From Streptomyces sp. LUP47B (GTDB lineage Bacteria > Actinomycetota > Actinomycetes > Streptomycetales > Streptomycetaceae): a DNA stretch of 64,000 nucleotides. Made by a program: the position numbers and the translations under genes. How positions within the stretch are numbered: the first letter of the stretch is position 1; each line of letters begins with the position of its first letter. This document shows positions 1-6,818 of this stretch, one piece after another. A model generated the notes under the pieces. That model was not told where the DNA came from and ran no database searches. It was given only the letters and a program-made list of their open reading frames with translations. The stretch is taken from assembly GCF_001746295.1 (NCBI RefSeq), contig NZ_MJAH01000009.1:198565-262564 (forward strand), read 5' to 3'.

Positions 1-166
1 CGGCCCACCTGGGCCTCCGCGCGCACAAGGGAACTAGTGACCCTCGCCTGGCGTTGAGCAAAACGGGAGGGTCCACTGGACGTGACACCACGTACCAGTG
101 GCATCGGAAGACATCGGAGATCAGCAAGCAAAGGGTTCCCCTGCTGCACCACTTGGAGGGCGTACC

Positions 167-1030
167 GTGCACCGCCGGCACAACGGGCTCAGGACCGCAG
201 TCCTCCTCGGGGGACTGTCCGCACTCATCATCGTCATCGGCAGCTTCTTCGGCCGTATGGGGCTGGTTGTGGCCGTCCTGATCGCGCTGGGCACCAACGC
301 GTACGCGTACTGGAACAGCGACAAGCTGGCTCTACGCGCGATGCGTGCCCGCCCGGTGAGCGAGTTCGAGGCACCCGCCTTGTACCGCATGGTCCGCGAA
401 CTCTCCACCCAGGCCCGTCAGCCCATGCCGCGCCTGTACATCTCGCCGACCGAGGCACCCAACGCCTTCGCGACCGGCCGCAATCCGCGCAACGCCGCCG
501 TGTGCTGCACCGACGGCATCCTGCGCATCCTGGACGAGCGCGAACTGCGCGGTGTCATCGGCCACGAACTCAGCCATGTCTACAACCGCGACATCCTGAT
601 CTCGTCGGTCGCCGGCGCCCTCGCCTCCGTGATCATGTTTCTGGTCAACTTCGCCTGGCTGATCCCGATCGGCCGCTCCGACGACGATGACGGCCCGGGC
701 CTCCTGGGCATGTTGATGATCATGATCCTCGGGCCGCTCGCGGCCGGCCTCATCCAGATGGCCATCAGCCGCTCCAGGGAGTACGAGGCGGACGCCTCCG
801 GCTCCCAGCTCACCGGCGATCCCCTCGCGCTCGCCAGCGCCCTGCGCAAGCTCGAAATGGGCACCAAGCAACTGCCGTTGCCCCCCGAACCGCGCATCGA
901 GACCGCGAGCCACATGATGATCGCGAACCCGTTCCGCCCTGGCCAGGGACTGTCCAAGATGTTCTCGACTCACCCGCCGATGGCGGAGCGCATCGCCCGG
1001 CTCGAGAAGATGGCAGGTCGCCCCCAATGA
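167..1030 (+). CDS. htpX: HtpX-like M48 family membrane zinc metalloprotease
   Basis: Predicted 287-residue integral membrane protease of the M48 family, which degrades misfolded membrane proteins. The zinc motif HELSH (HExxH) is present, followed about 75 residues later by the distal SREYEAD motif that supplies the third ligand, and a C-terminal STHPP motif typical of HtpX proteins. Hydrophobic segments lie near the N-terminus (two close together) and on either side of the acidic SDDDDG loop. An in-frame ATG lies at 98, but GTG 167 is preferred because GGAGGG ends 6 bases before it and the protein then begins directly at the basic/hydrophobic N-terminus. The stop overlaps the next ATG, so the following YccF gene is probably translationally coupled. 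Family assignment is firm; substrates are unknown. Confidence 0.9.
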   Translation: MHRRHNGLRTAVLLGGLSALIIVIGSFFGRMGLVVAVLIALGTNAYAYWNSDKLALRAMRARPVSEFEAPALYRMVRELSTQARQPMPRLYISPTEAPNAFATGRNPRNAAVCCTDGILRILDERELRGVIGHELSHVYNRDILISSVAGALASVIMFLVNFAWLIPIGRSDDDDGPGLLGMLMIMILGPLAAGLIQMAISRSREYEADASGSQLTGDPLALASALRKLEMGTKQLPLPPEPRIETASHMMIANPFRPGQGLSKMFSTHPPMAERIARLEKMAGRPQ

Positions 1031-1419
1031 AAACCATCCTGAACGTCATTTGGCTCGTCCTGAGCGGCTTCTGGCTGTTCCTCGCCTACCTCGCCGCGGG
1101 CGCGCTGCTCTGCATCACCATCATCGGCATCCCGTTCGGCATAGCGGCCTTCCGCATCGGCGTCTACGCCCTGTGGCCCTTCGGGTACACCACGGTCGAG
1201 CGCCGCGATGCGGGCTCACCCTCCTGCGTCGGCAACGTCCTGTGGCTGGTCCTCGCCGGCTGGTGGCTGGCCCTGGGCCACATCGCGACAGGCCTCGTCC
1301 TCTGCGTCACGATCATCGGTATCCCGTTCGGCATCGCCAACTTCAAGCTGATCCCCGTGTCCCTGTTCCCACTGGGCCGCGAAATCGTCCCGACGGACGA
1401 GCCGTTCGCGACCCGCTGA
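1027..1419 (+). CDS. YccF domain membrane protein (two YccF repeats)
   Basis: 130-residue membrane protein made of two tandem YccF modules (residues about 3-52 and 65-115). Each has a Trp-rich hydrophobic helix followed by the signature TIIGIPFGIA, seen twice almost unchanged. YccF proteins are inner-membrane proteins of unknown biochemical function. The start ATG overlaps the stop of the upstream HtpX-like gene (ATGA), which indicates one operon and suggests a shared role in envelope maintenance. The length fits the family. No catalytic residues are evident. Confidence 0.88.
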   Translation: MKTILNVIWLVLSGFWLFLAYLAAGALLCITIIGIPFGIAAFRIGVYALWPFGYTTVERRDAGSPSCVGNVLWLVLAGWWLALGHIATGLVLCVTIIGIPFGIANFKLIPVSLFPLGREIVPTDEPFATR

Positions 1420-1435
1420 CGGACGGGCCGGGGGA

Positions 1436-1578
1436 GTGGGGGCGCCCAAGTACGTCCGGCTGTCGTACGACCCGGAAGCCGAGTTCGAGGGCGAGGAGGG
1501 CTACGAGGAGTCGGGGGCGTGGTGGAACTCCTCACCTTTCTCGCCGAGGGCGATCGCGTCGACGTCCACCTCGCCTGA
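1436..1578 (+). pseudogene. Possible remnant of a small gene with a one-base frameshift
   Basis: From GTG 1436 the frame reads KYVRLSYDPEAEFEGEEGYE, which looks like coding sequence with strong GC3. After about residue 30 it turns into unlikely sequence. The +1 frame then reads VVELLTFLAEGDRVDVHLA and stops at 1576-1578. Joining the two frames would need one added base near the GGGGG run at about 1515-1530; the span is 143 nt, one short of 48 codons. It may be a frameshifted small gene, an assembly error, or chance. No family was recognised. The first frame continues without a stop into the SMI1/KNR4 gene, but that extension is not needed for that protein. Confidence 0.3.
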
Positions 1579-1596
1579 GCCGAGGTTCACCCGGGG

Positions 1597-1623
1597 TTTT
1601 CCACAACCCGGAGGTTGTCCACA
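1597..1623. promoter_or_regulatory. Pair of DnaA-box-like sequences
   Basis: TTTTCCACA at 1597-1605 and TTGTCCACA at 1615-1623 are direct repeats whose starts are 18 bases apart, 41 bases upstream of the SMI1/KNR4 start codon. TTGTCCACA is the preferred Streptomyces DnaA box; the first copy is a one-base variant. No AT-rich unwinding region or larger box cluster is seen here, so this is not an origin. It could be a DnaA-responsive promoter site or a minor titration site. Confidence 0.45.
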
Positions 1624-1663
1624 GGTCTGCCCGGCTGTCGGTGCCACCCTGCATCATGAATGC

Positions 1664-2233
1664 ATGACCGAGAGCGAGCAGTTGCTGGCACGGGTGGCGG
1701 ACAAGGCCCGCAACACCCGGCCGTGGGGTTGGACTTCCCTCCCCGAGCCGGTGGAGGCGGACACCCTCTCCAGGGCCGAGGCGGCGCTGGGCTTCCACCT
1801 GCCCCCGCTGCTCGCCGACCTCTACCTGCGTATAGGAGACGGCGGATTCGGCCCGGAGTACGGCCTGCTGCCCCTGCTCGACAGCCCTCCGTCCGGCGAG
1901 CCCGCGGCCGTCGTGCAATACCTGGCCAACCGCAAGAGCAGCCGTAAGGACCCCGACTGGCCCTGGCCCGAGGGTGTCCTGCCGATATCCCACTGGGGCT
2001 GTGCGATGTACGCGTGCGTGGACTGCCACAGCCCGGAAGCCCCCGTTCTCCTCTTCGAGCCGAACGCCGGGGACTGCGACCACTCCTGGTTCGTGGACGC
2101 CCCCACCCTCACGGACTGGCTGCAAGCCTGGGTCGACGGCACGGGCTGGTACGAGGAGATGAACGAGGAGTTGGAGATGACTCCCTGGGCACAGTTCCGG
2201 ATACGCACGGCACCGCCGGCCCACGCGTCCTGA
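1664..2233 (+). CDS. SMI1/KNR4 (SUKH-type) family protein
   Basis: 189-residue cytoplasmic protein with a SUKH fold signature: an N-terminal helix that begins the domain, the motif LPPLLADLYLRIGDGGFGP (residues about 47-65) with the conserved Gly-rich turn, and a later WP...LPISHWGC segment. SUKH proteins often serve as immunity proteins to secreted nucleases, but solitary copies such as this one are common in Streptomyces and have unknown roles. ATG 1664 is chosen because the domain starts right after it; the in-frame extension upstream is not SUKH-like. No toxin gene is adjacent. It converges on the permease gene downstream. Confidence 0.8.
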   Translation: MTESEQLLARVADKARNTRPWGWTSLPEPVEADTLSRAEAALGFHLPPLLADLYLRIGDGGFGPEYGLLPLLDSPPSGEPAAVVQYLANRKSSRKDPDWPWPEGVLPISHWGCAMYACVDCHSPEAPVLLFEPNAGDCDHSWFVDAPTLTDWLQAWVDGTGWYEEMNEELEMTPWAQFRIRTAPPAHAS

Positions 2234-2261
2234 CGCTCCCTTGAGAGGGACGGCCACGGAC

Positions 2262-3506
2262 CTACCGCCCTGCCCACCGCTTCCGTACGCCATACGCCAC
2301 CACCCCGACCGCCAGCACCCCCGCGCCCGCGACCACCGAAACGCCGGGCAGCGCGAATGCCAGCACCACACAACCGAGCAACCCCACCACCGGTACCACC
2401 CGGGCCGCCGGAGCCGAACCGAGTGTCCACGCCGACGCGTTGGCCACCGCGTAGTACGCGAGCACACCGAAGGAGGAGAAACCGATCGCGCCCCGCACGT
2501 CGACCGTGGCGGCGAGGACCGCGACCACCGCGCCCACGGCCAGCTCGGCCCTGTACGGCACCTGGAAGCGAGGGTGGACGGCGGACAGCGCGCCCGGCAG
2601 ATGCCGGTCCCGGGCCATGGCCAGCGTCGTTCGTGAGACGCCGAGAATCAGAGCGAGCAGCGAACCCAGCGCGGCCACGACGGCACCCACCCGCACCACC
2701 GGCACCAGCCTCGGCACCCCGGCCACTCGCACCGCCTCGGCCAGCGGCGCATCAGCACGGCCCAGAGCAGCAGCACCCAGTACGGAAAGGACAGCCACCG
2801 CCACAACCGCGTACACCACCAGCGTGATGCCCAGGGCCAGGGGGATCGCGCGGGGGATGGTGCGCGCGGGATCCCGCACCTCCTCACCGAGGGTCGCGAT
2901 GCGCGCGTAGCCCGCGAACGCGAAGAACAGCAGACCGGCCGCCTGCAGCACCCCGCTCACACCGCCGGAGACCCCGGTGCCCAGCCGGCCGGCCTCCGAG
3001 GCCCCGGACCCAAGACAGACGACCACCACGGAAGCGAGGACAGCGAGGACCGCCGCCACGATCGCCCGGGTCAGCCAGGCGGACTTCTGGATCCCGCCGT
3101 AGTTCACCGCGGTCAGCGCCACCACGGCAGCGACGGCCACGGCATGGGCCTGCCCCGGCCAGACGTACGCACCCACCGTCAGCGCCATCGCCGCACAGGA
3201 GGCCGTCTTCCCGACCACGAACGACCAGCCCGCCAGATAACCCCAGAACGGCCCGAGCCGCTCCCGCCCGTACACATAGGTGCCACCCGAGGCCGGGTAC
3301 AGAGCGGCCAGCCGCGCCGAGGACGTGGCGTTGCAGTAGGCGACCACGGCAGCGACCGCGAGCCCGAGCAGCAGCCCGGACCCGGCCGCGCGCGCCGCGG
3401 GGCCGAGGGCGGCGAAGATCCCGGCACCGATCATCGAGCCGAGACCGATGACGACGGCGTCGCCCGTGCCCAGCGTGCGCCGCAGTTCGGCACCGGAACC
3501 TGTCAT
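2262..3506 (-). CDS. APC family amino acid permease
   Basis: 414-residue transporter of the amino acid-polyamine-organocation superfamily, predicted to import amino acids or polyamines by proton symport. It shows the conserved first helix motif GLGSMIGAGIFAALGPAA, about 12 hydrophobic segments, and the family signature FFAFAGYARIATLGEEVRDP in helix 6 to loop 6. The start codon ATG 3506 (MTGSGAELRRTLGTG) places the first helix about 15 residues from the N-terminus. A longer in-frame reading to 3671 adds 55 residues unlike the family. No substrate can be assigned. It is convergent with the SMI1/KNR4 gene, with 28 bases between the stops and no clear terminator. Confidence 0.85.
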   Translation of the reverse strand: MTGSGAELRRTLGTGDAVVIGLGSMIGAGIFAALGPAARAAGSGLLLGLAVAAVVAYCNATSSARLAALYPASGGTYVYGRERLGPFWGYLAGWSFVVGKTASCAAMALTVGAYVWPGQAHAVAVAAVVALTAVNYGGIQKSAWLTRAIVAAVLAVLASVVVVCLGSGASEAGRLGTGVSGGVSGVLQAAGLLFFAFAGYARIATLGEEVRDPARTIPRAIPLALGITLVVYAVVAVAVLSVLGAAALGRADAPLAEAVRVAGVPRLVPVVRVGAVVAALGSLLALILGVSRTTLAMARDRHLPGALSAVHPRFQVPYRAELAVGAVVAVLAATVDVRGAIGFSSFGVLAYYAVANASAWTLGSAPAARVVPVVGLLGCVVLAFALPGVSVVAGAGVLAVGVVAYGVRKRWAGR

Positions 3507-3717
3507 GCGCCGCACCCTACTGATCTCTGCAACCGCAGGGTGCAGTACGGACGTCCTCTTCATCAACGGGACACGGACACCCGCACGAAGAGCACCGCAC
3601 GCGAGTCGCACGAGCACGTCGTCCAACGCAAGCGCTCCAGCACACGCCCAGTCGGTCGGGACGTAGATCACAGACCACGGACAGTGCGGGCACAGCGCGG
3701 AAGGGCAGGTTCAGGGC

Positions 3718-3984
3718 ATGAGCATCATCGGCTGGATCATCCTGGGGCTGTTGGCCGGAGCCATCGCCAAGTTCCTGCTGCCGGGCCGGGACCCGGGCGG
3801 CTTCATCGGGACGACCCTCATCGGAGTCGCGGGCGCGTTCATCGGCGGCTGGATATCGGCCCGTTGGCTGGACCACCCGGTCACCAAGAGCTTCTACGAC
3901 GGGACGACCTGGGCCGCCGCGATCGGCGGTTCCCTCGTGCTGCTGATCGCCTACCGTCTCCTCTTCGGCAACTCGCGCGACTGA
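3718..3984 (+). CDS. GlsB/YeaQ/YmgE family stress-response membrane protein
   Basis: 88-residue membrane protein of the transglycosylase-associated (GlsB/YeaQ/YmgE) family. Three hydrophobic helices are visible, starting GWIILGLLAGAIAKFLLPGRDPGG, where the Gly-rich helix and the PGxDPGG turn are family hallmarks; GTTLIGVAGAFIGGW is the second helix. These small proteins are linked to general stress responses but have no proven enzymatic role. It is a single gene, ending just before a bidirectional terminator shared with yajQ. Confidence 0.9.
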   Translation: MSIIGWIILGLLAGAIAKFLLPGRDPGGFIGTTLIGVAGAFIGGWISARWLDHPVTKSFYDGTTWAAAIGGSLVLLIAYRLLFGNSRD

Positions 3985-4011
3985 CACCCCCGAACCGCAG
4001 CCAGCAGGCGA

Positions 4012-4044
4012 GAAGGGTGGGTGCCGGCCAGGCGCCCACCCTTC
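4012..4044. terminator. Bidirectional terminator between glsB-like gene and yajQ
   Basis: Perfect 10-bp stem GAAGGGTGGG / CCCACCCTTC around a 13-base loop, lying between two convergent genes. It can serve both strands. It has no long T-run, as is usual for Streptomyces. Confidence 0.8.
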
Positions 4045-4068
4045 CTCGCGAATCGCTGAATCAGCGGC

Positions 4069-4557
4069 TCACCGGTAGTTCACGAACTGGATCGCGAAGT
4101 CGAAGTCCTTGCCCTTCAGCAGGGCGATGATGGCCTGCAGGTCGTCACGGCTCTTCGAGCTGACGCGCAGCTCGTCGCCCTGGACCTGGGCCTTCACGCC
4201 CTTCGGGCCCTCGTCACGGATGATCTTCGCGACCTTCTTCGCGTTGTCCTGGGAGATGCCCTCCTCGATCGACGCGAAGATCTTGTACTCCTTGCCGGAG
4301 AGCTGCGGCTCGCCCGCGTCGAGCGCCTTCAGGGAGATCCCACGCTTGATCAGCTTGGACTGAAAGACGTCGAGGACGGCATTGACCCGGTCCTCGGAGT
4401 TCGCCTCCATGAGGATCTTCTCGCCGGACCACGAGATCGAGGCACCCACGCCCTTGAAGTCGTAGCGCTGGGAGATCTCCTTGGCGGCCTGGTTGAGGGC
4501 GTTGTCGACCTCCTGCCGCTCGACCTTCGAGACGATGTCGAAACTGGAGTCGGCCAT
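4069..4557 (-). CDS. YajQ family nucleotide-binding protein
   Basis: 162-residue YajQ (UPF0234) protein. Family members bind nucleotides, and some bind cyclic di-GMP and act as transcriptional co-regulators. Two ferredoxin-like repeats are expected; here the N-terminal MADSSFDIVSKVERQEVDNA, the central QRYDFKGV motif and the C-terminal GKDFDFAIQFVNYR are all classic. ATG 4557 is preceded by GGAG with good spacing. A longer in-frame reading to 4680 runs through a repetitive leader and is rejected. In Streptomyces the gene normally precedes tRNA-Tyr and rpmG, as here, but on the opposite strand. Regulation is not evident beyond the repeat in its leader. Confidence 0.92.
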   Translation of the reverse strand: MADSSFDIVSKVERQEVDNALNQAAKEISQRYDFKGVGASISWSGEKILMEANSEDRVNAVLDVFQSKLIKRGISLKALDAGEPQLSGKEYKIFASIEEGISQDNAKKVAKIIRDEGPKGVKAQVQGDELRVSSKSRDDLQAIIALLKGKDFDFAIQFVNYR

Positions 4558-4572
4558 GTCCTGTGGCTCCTT

Positions 4573-4618
4573 GTATCGGGGTGCGTATCGGCGTGCGTAC
4601 GGATGCGTATCGGCGTAC
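4573..4618. repeat. Short tandem repeat in the yajQ leader
   Basis: Four imperfect direct units of 10-12 bases: GTATCGGGGTGC, GTATCGGCGTGC, GTACGGATGC and GTATCGGCGTAC. They lie 16-61 bases upstream of the yajQ start codon. They could be multiple regulator contacts or simple slippage. Confidence 0.6.
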
Positions 4619-4793
4619 GTGGGGGCGGGCGCCGAGCCCGGCGTGGACCCGGCCCGCATCCGCCCAAGCCTAGTCACCACATGCCCTCCGAGCGCAGATC
4701 AATCGGGTGGCGAAGCACCCCTCGGCATCGGGTATTGTTTACGTCGTTGCCACGGAGCACCGCCGAAAGACGGTTCGAAGGGCAGCAAACCCC

Positions 4794-4875
4794 GGCGGTG
4801 TGCCCGAGCGGCCAAAGGGAGCAGACTGTAAATCTGCCGGCTTAGCCTTCCCAGGTTCGAATCCTGGCGCCGCCA
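4794..4875 (+). tRNA. tRNA-Tyr(GTA)
   Basis: 82-nt type II tRNA with a long variable arm. Acceptor GGCGGTG pairs with CGCCGCC, anticodon loop CTGTAAA gives anticodon GTA, and the T arm reads CCAGGTTCGAATCCTGG. CCA is not encoded. It is followed within 12 bases by a strong terminator, so it is a single-gene unit. Confidence 0.95.
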
Positions 4876-4886
4876 CGCTGAGAGAG

Positions 4887-4927
4887 ACCCCCTCCGACCT
4901 GCGGAAACGCAGAGTGGAGGGGGTTTC
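4887..4927 (+). terminator. Terminator of tRNA-Tyr
   Basis: ACCCCCTCC and GGAGGGGGT form a 9-bp stem that encloses a second short stem (CTGCG / CGCAG), followed by TTTC. It lies directly downstream of tRNA-Tyr. Confidence 0.85.
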
Positions 4928-5245
4928 TTCGTTTCGCGATGTTCAGGCGCCCCATCGCGCGGCGGGGCCGGGTGATGTGTCTCACCGGCCTGTCGGTGGA
5001 GTCAGGACACGCGTCCATGTTGCTCACGCAGCGTTGCGTTGAGTGCATCGGTGCCTACCGCACGGCAGACTGCGCGGCGAAGAGATTCTCAGACGCGGTG
5101 CGGTACCCCTCCTCGGACGCGATTCCTCCCGCCAGCCCCCGGCAGCCGCCCGCCCTTGAGCTCCGCCCGCCTTCCCACGCGCCCCGCCAAGCCCAGCCGC
5201 CCGCTTGGGACGCACAAACGCCGCGCGTCCGGGCACACTGACTGC
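4928..5245. other. Intergenic stretch without a supported gene
   Basis: About 318 bases between the tRNA-Tyr terminator and a small conserved gene. A reading frame from 4939 on the plus strand could encode about 100 residues, but it becomes Pro/Ala/Arg filler with no motif and no convincing ribosome binding site. I see no further RNA gene or clear promoter. Confidence 0.5.
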
Positions 5246-5458
5246 ATGTCCAGTCGTCGCAGGCTCTGCCCCGAATGCCGTCGCGAGATTGCCGTCGTCG
5301 CCGGCCGCTTCGCCCGGCACGACCCGCCCGGAGCACGCGCGAGAGGTCAACTGGTCTCCTGCCCGGGTTCCCGCAGACAGGCGGAACTAGGAGCGGCGCA
5401 GCCGTCGTTGGACGGATACGTGCCACCCGTCGTCCCCGGCCAACTGCCCCTGTTCTGA
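5246..5458 (+). CDS. Small conserved Cys-containing protein
   Basis: 70-residue basic protein starting MSSRRRLCPECRREIAVV, with one CPEC knuckle and a later VSCPGS cysteine, so a small zinc-binding fold is possible. It ends in the compact tail VVPGQLPLF. I recall similar short proteins in other streptomycetes but know of no function. The ATG is chosen because the conserved-looking sequence begins there; longer in-frame starts upstream give no recognisable sequence. A DNA-binding or ribosome-associated role is only a guess. Confidence 0.6.
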   Translation: MSSRRRLCPECRREIAVVAGRFARHDPPGARARGQLVSCPGSRRQAELGAAQPSLDGYVPPVVPGQLPLF

Positions 5459-5462
5459 GCGT

Positions 5463-5875
5463 TCAGCCACCTGACGACCTCGACACGGACCGCAACTCCG
5501 CTCTAGAGCCCGACCCCTCCCGCACCTCCATCCGCCTCACGGGCCCGTCCTCCCCGAACCAGTACACGTGCTCGACCGTCTCCCCGGCCCACCGCTCGCC
5601 CGACGCGTCGCGTACCCCGAGCCGTACGGTCACCACCACCGCCCCGGCGAGCTCGTCCACCCCAGCCCCTCCAGCCGTACGAGGGGATGCGGCCGGCGCG
5701 AACTGCCGTGCTCAGTACGCCCATACCGCCTCACGTCGTCGGCCGGCATGTTCGGTCAGTCCACGTTCGGGGCCAGACGGGGCGGTACGAAGGCGTCCCG
5801 CTCGTCCGTCGCGAAGACTTCCTGCATCCGCCGCGGCAACGCCTCTTGCGCCGCCGGCACCCCCGCGGCGGCCAT
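5463..5875 (-). pseudogene. Decayed or mis-sequenced gene of about 137 codons downstream of the reductase
   Basis: Starting at ATG 5875, just 2 bases after the stop of the upstream reductase gene, the frame reads MAAAGVPAAQEALPRRMQEV, then FATDERDAFVPPRLAPNVD, and hits TGA at 5756-5758. The same frame continues after the stop as MPADDVRRYGRTEHGSSRRP ... VRLEGLG, then needs one extra base at a GGGG run to continue as VDELAGAVVVTVRLGVRD ... EHVYWFGEDGPVRRMEV, ending at 5463. The 413-nt span is one base short of 138 codons. The tail faintly resembles SnoaL/NTF2-like proteins. So one in-frame stop plus one frameshift break what looks like a single gene. A fragment of 65 codons from GTG 5660 remains open. 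Confidence 0.55.
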
Positions 5876-5877
5876 CC

Positions 5878-6534
5878 TCAGTTGCCTGCCACCGACTTCA
5901 CCGCGACCGAGACCGGCGTGGCACCGCTGATCAGCTCCAGCGTCAGCCCTGCCGTCGCCGGAGTGTCCAGCAACTCCGCCAGTACGGCGGCCACGTCGTC
6001 GCGCGGAATCGAGCCCCGGCCGGTGTGTGCCTCCAGGCGTACGAGGCCGTTGCCCGCGTCGTCCGTGAGCGCGCCGGGACGCAGAACCGTCCAGTCCAGG
6101 GCGTCCAAGCCGCTCACATGGGCGTCGGCCTCGCCCTTGGCGCGCAGGTAGACATCGAAGATCTCGTCACCCTCATGCCGTGGGTTCGCCCCCATGGACG
6201 ACACGATCACGAAGCGCCGTACGCCCGCCAGGACCGCCGCGTCCGCGAACAGCACCGCCGCGGCCTTGTCCACCGTGTCCTTGCGGGCCACGCCGCTTCC
6301 CGGACCCGCGCCCGCCGCGAAAACCGCCGCGTCCGCGCCCCGCAGATGGGCGGCGACCTCCTCGACCGAGGCCGACTCCAGGTCCAGCAGGACCGGTTCG
6401 GCACCGACCTCCCGCAGGTCGTCGCCCTGTTCGGTGCGACGGATGATCCCCGCGACCTCGTCCCCGCGCGCGGCGAGCAGTCGCTCCAGCCGCAGCGCGA
6501 TCTGACCATGACCACCAGCGATGACAATGCGCAT
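5878..6534 (-). CDS. NAD(P)H-binding atypical short-chain reductase (NmrA/SDR-like)
   Basis: 218-residue Rossmann-fold protein. The N-terminus MRIVIAGGHGQIALRL carries the dinucleotide-binding glycines of atypical SDRs (GGHGxI). Later VFAAGAGPGSG, FVIVSSMGA and WTVLRPGALTD are characteristic strand and active-site-region segments of the NAD(P)-binding family of the YwnB/NmrA type. No clear YxxxK pair is seen, as is common in this subgroup, so it may be a sensor or a non-classical reductase. The start at 6534 places the glycine loop at residue 7; the 10-residue longer reading is less likely. It probably leads an operon with the broken gene downstream. Confidence 0.8.
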   Translation of the reverse strand: MRIVIAGGHGQIALRLERLLAARGDEVAGIIRRTEQGDDLREVGAEPVLLDLESASVEEVAAHLRGADAAVFAAGAGPGSGVARKDTVDKAAAVLFADAAVLAGVRRFVIVSSMGANPRHEGDEIFDVYLRAKGEADAHVSGLDALDWTVLRPGALTDDAGNGLVRLEAHTGRGSIPRDDVAAVLAELLDTPATAGLTLELISGATPVSVAVKSVAGN

Positions 6535-6645
6535 GTCTTCGACCGTACGCCCGTCCAGGCCCATCTGCCGCGTAGGTCCGGTGACGCCTCAGCGGAGGCA
6601 GGGTGAGGTCAGGGTGAGGCCAAGGAGCGGCTGCTGGTCCGTCGT

Positions 6646-6672
6646 GGCTGGTAGCGCAGTTCCCCGCGCTCC
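6646..6672 (+). repeat. Dispersed intergenic repeat, degenerate copy
   Basis: GGCTGGTAGCGCAGTTCCCC continuing with GCGCTCC. It matches, with two changes, the element seen at 12158-12187 and, inverted, at 12552-12572. This is a repeat I recall as abundant in Streptomyces intergenic DNA. The surrounding spacer (6535-6818) is C-rich with short CCACC/CACAC runs and shows no gene. Confidence 0.7.
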
Positions 6673-6818
6673 GCAGGCCGTTGCATGCAGCGTCCGCCAC
6701 AATGCGCCCCCACGCCGCCCACGCCGCCGCGCGCGCCACAACGCGCCCCAATGCACCCCCCATCCCAAGCACACCCACCACCCCCACGGAACCCTCAGCG
6801 CCCCACAGACACTCGCCC

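Noticed and set aside
1597..1623. Replication origin
   Set aside because: Only two DnaA-box-like sites, no dense box cluster, no AT-rich unwinding element, and no dnaA or dnaN nearby.
4939..5241. A 100-residue ORF after tRNA-Tyr
   Set aside because: Composition becomes Pro/Ala/Arg filler, there is no motif, and the start lies at the edge of a terminator without a ribosome binding site.
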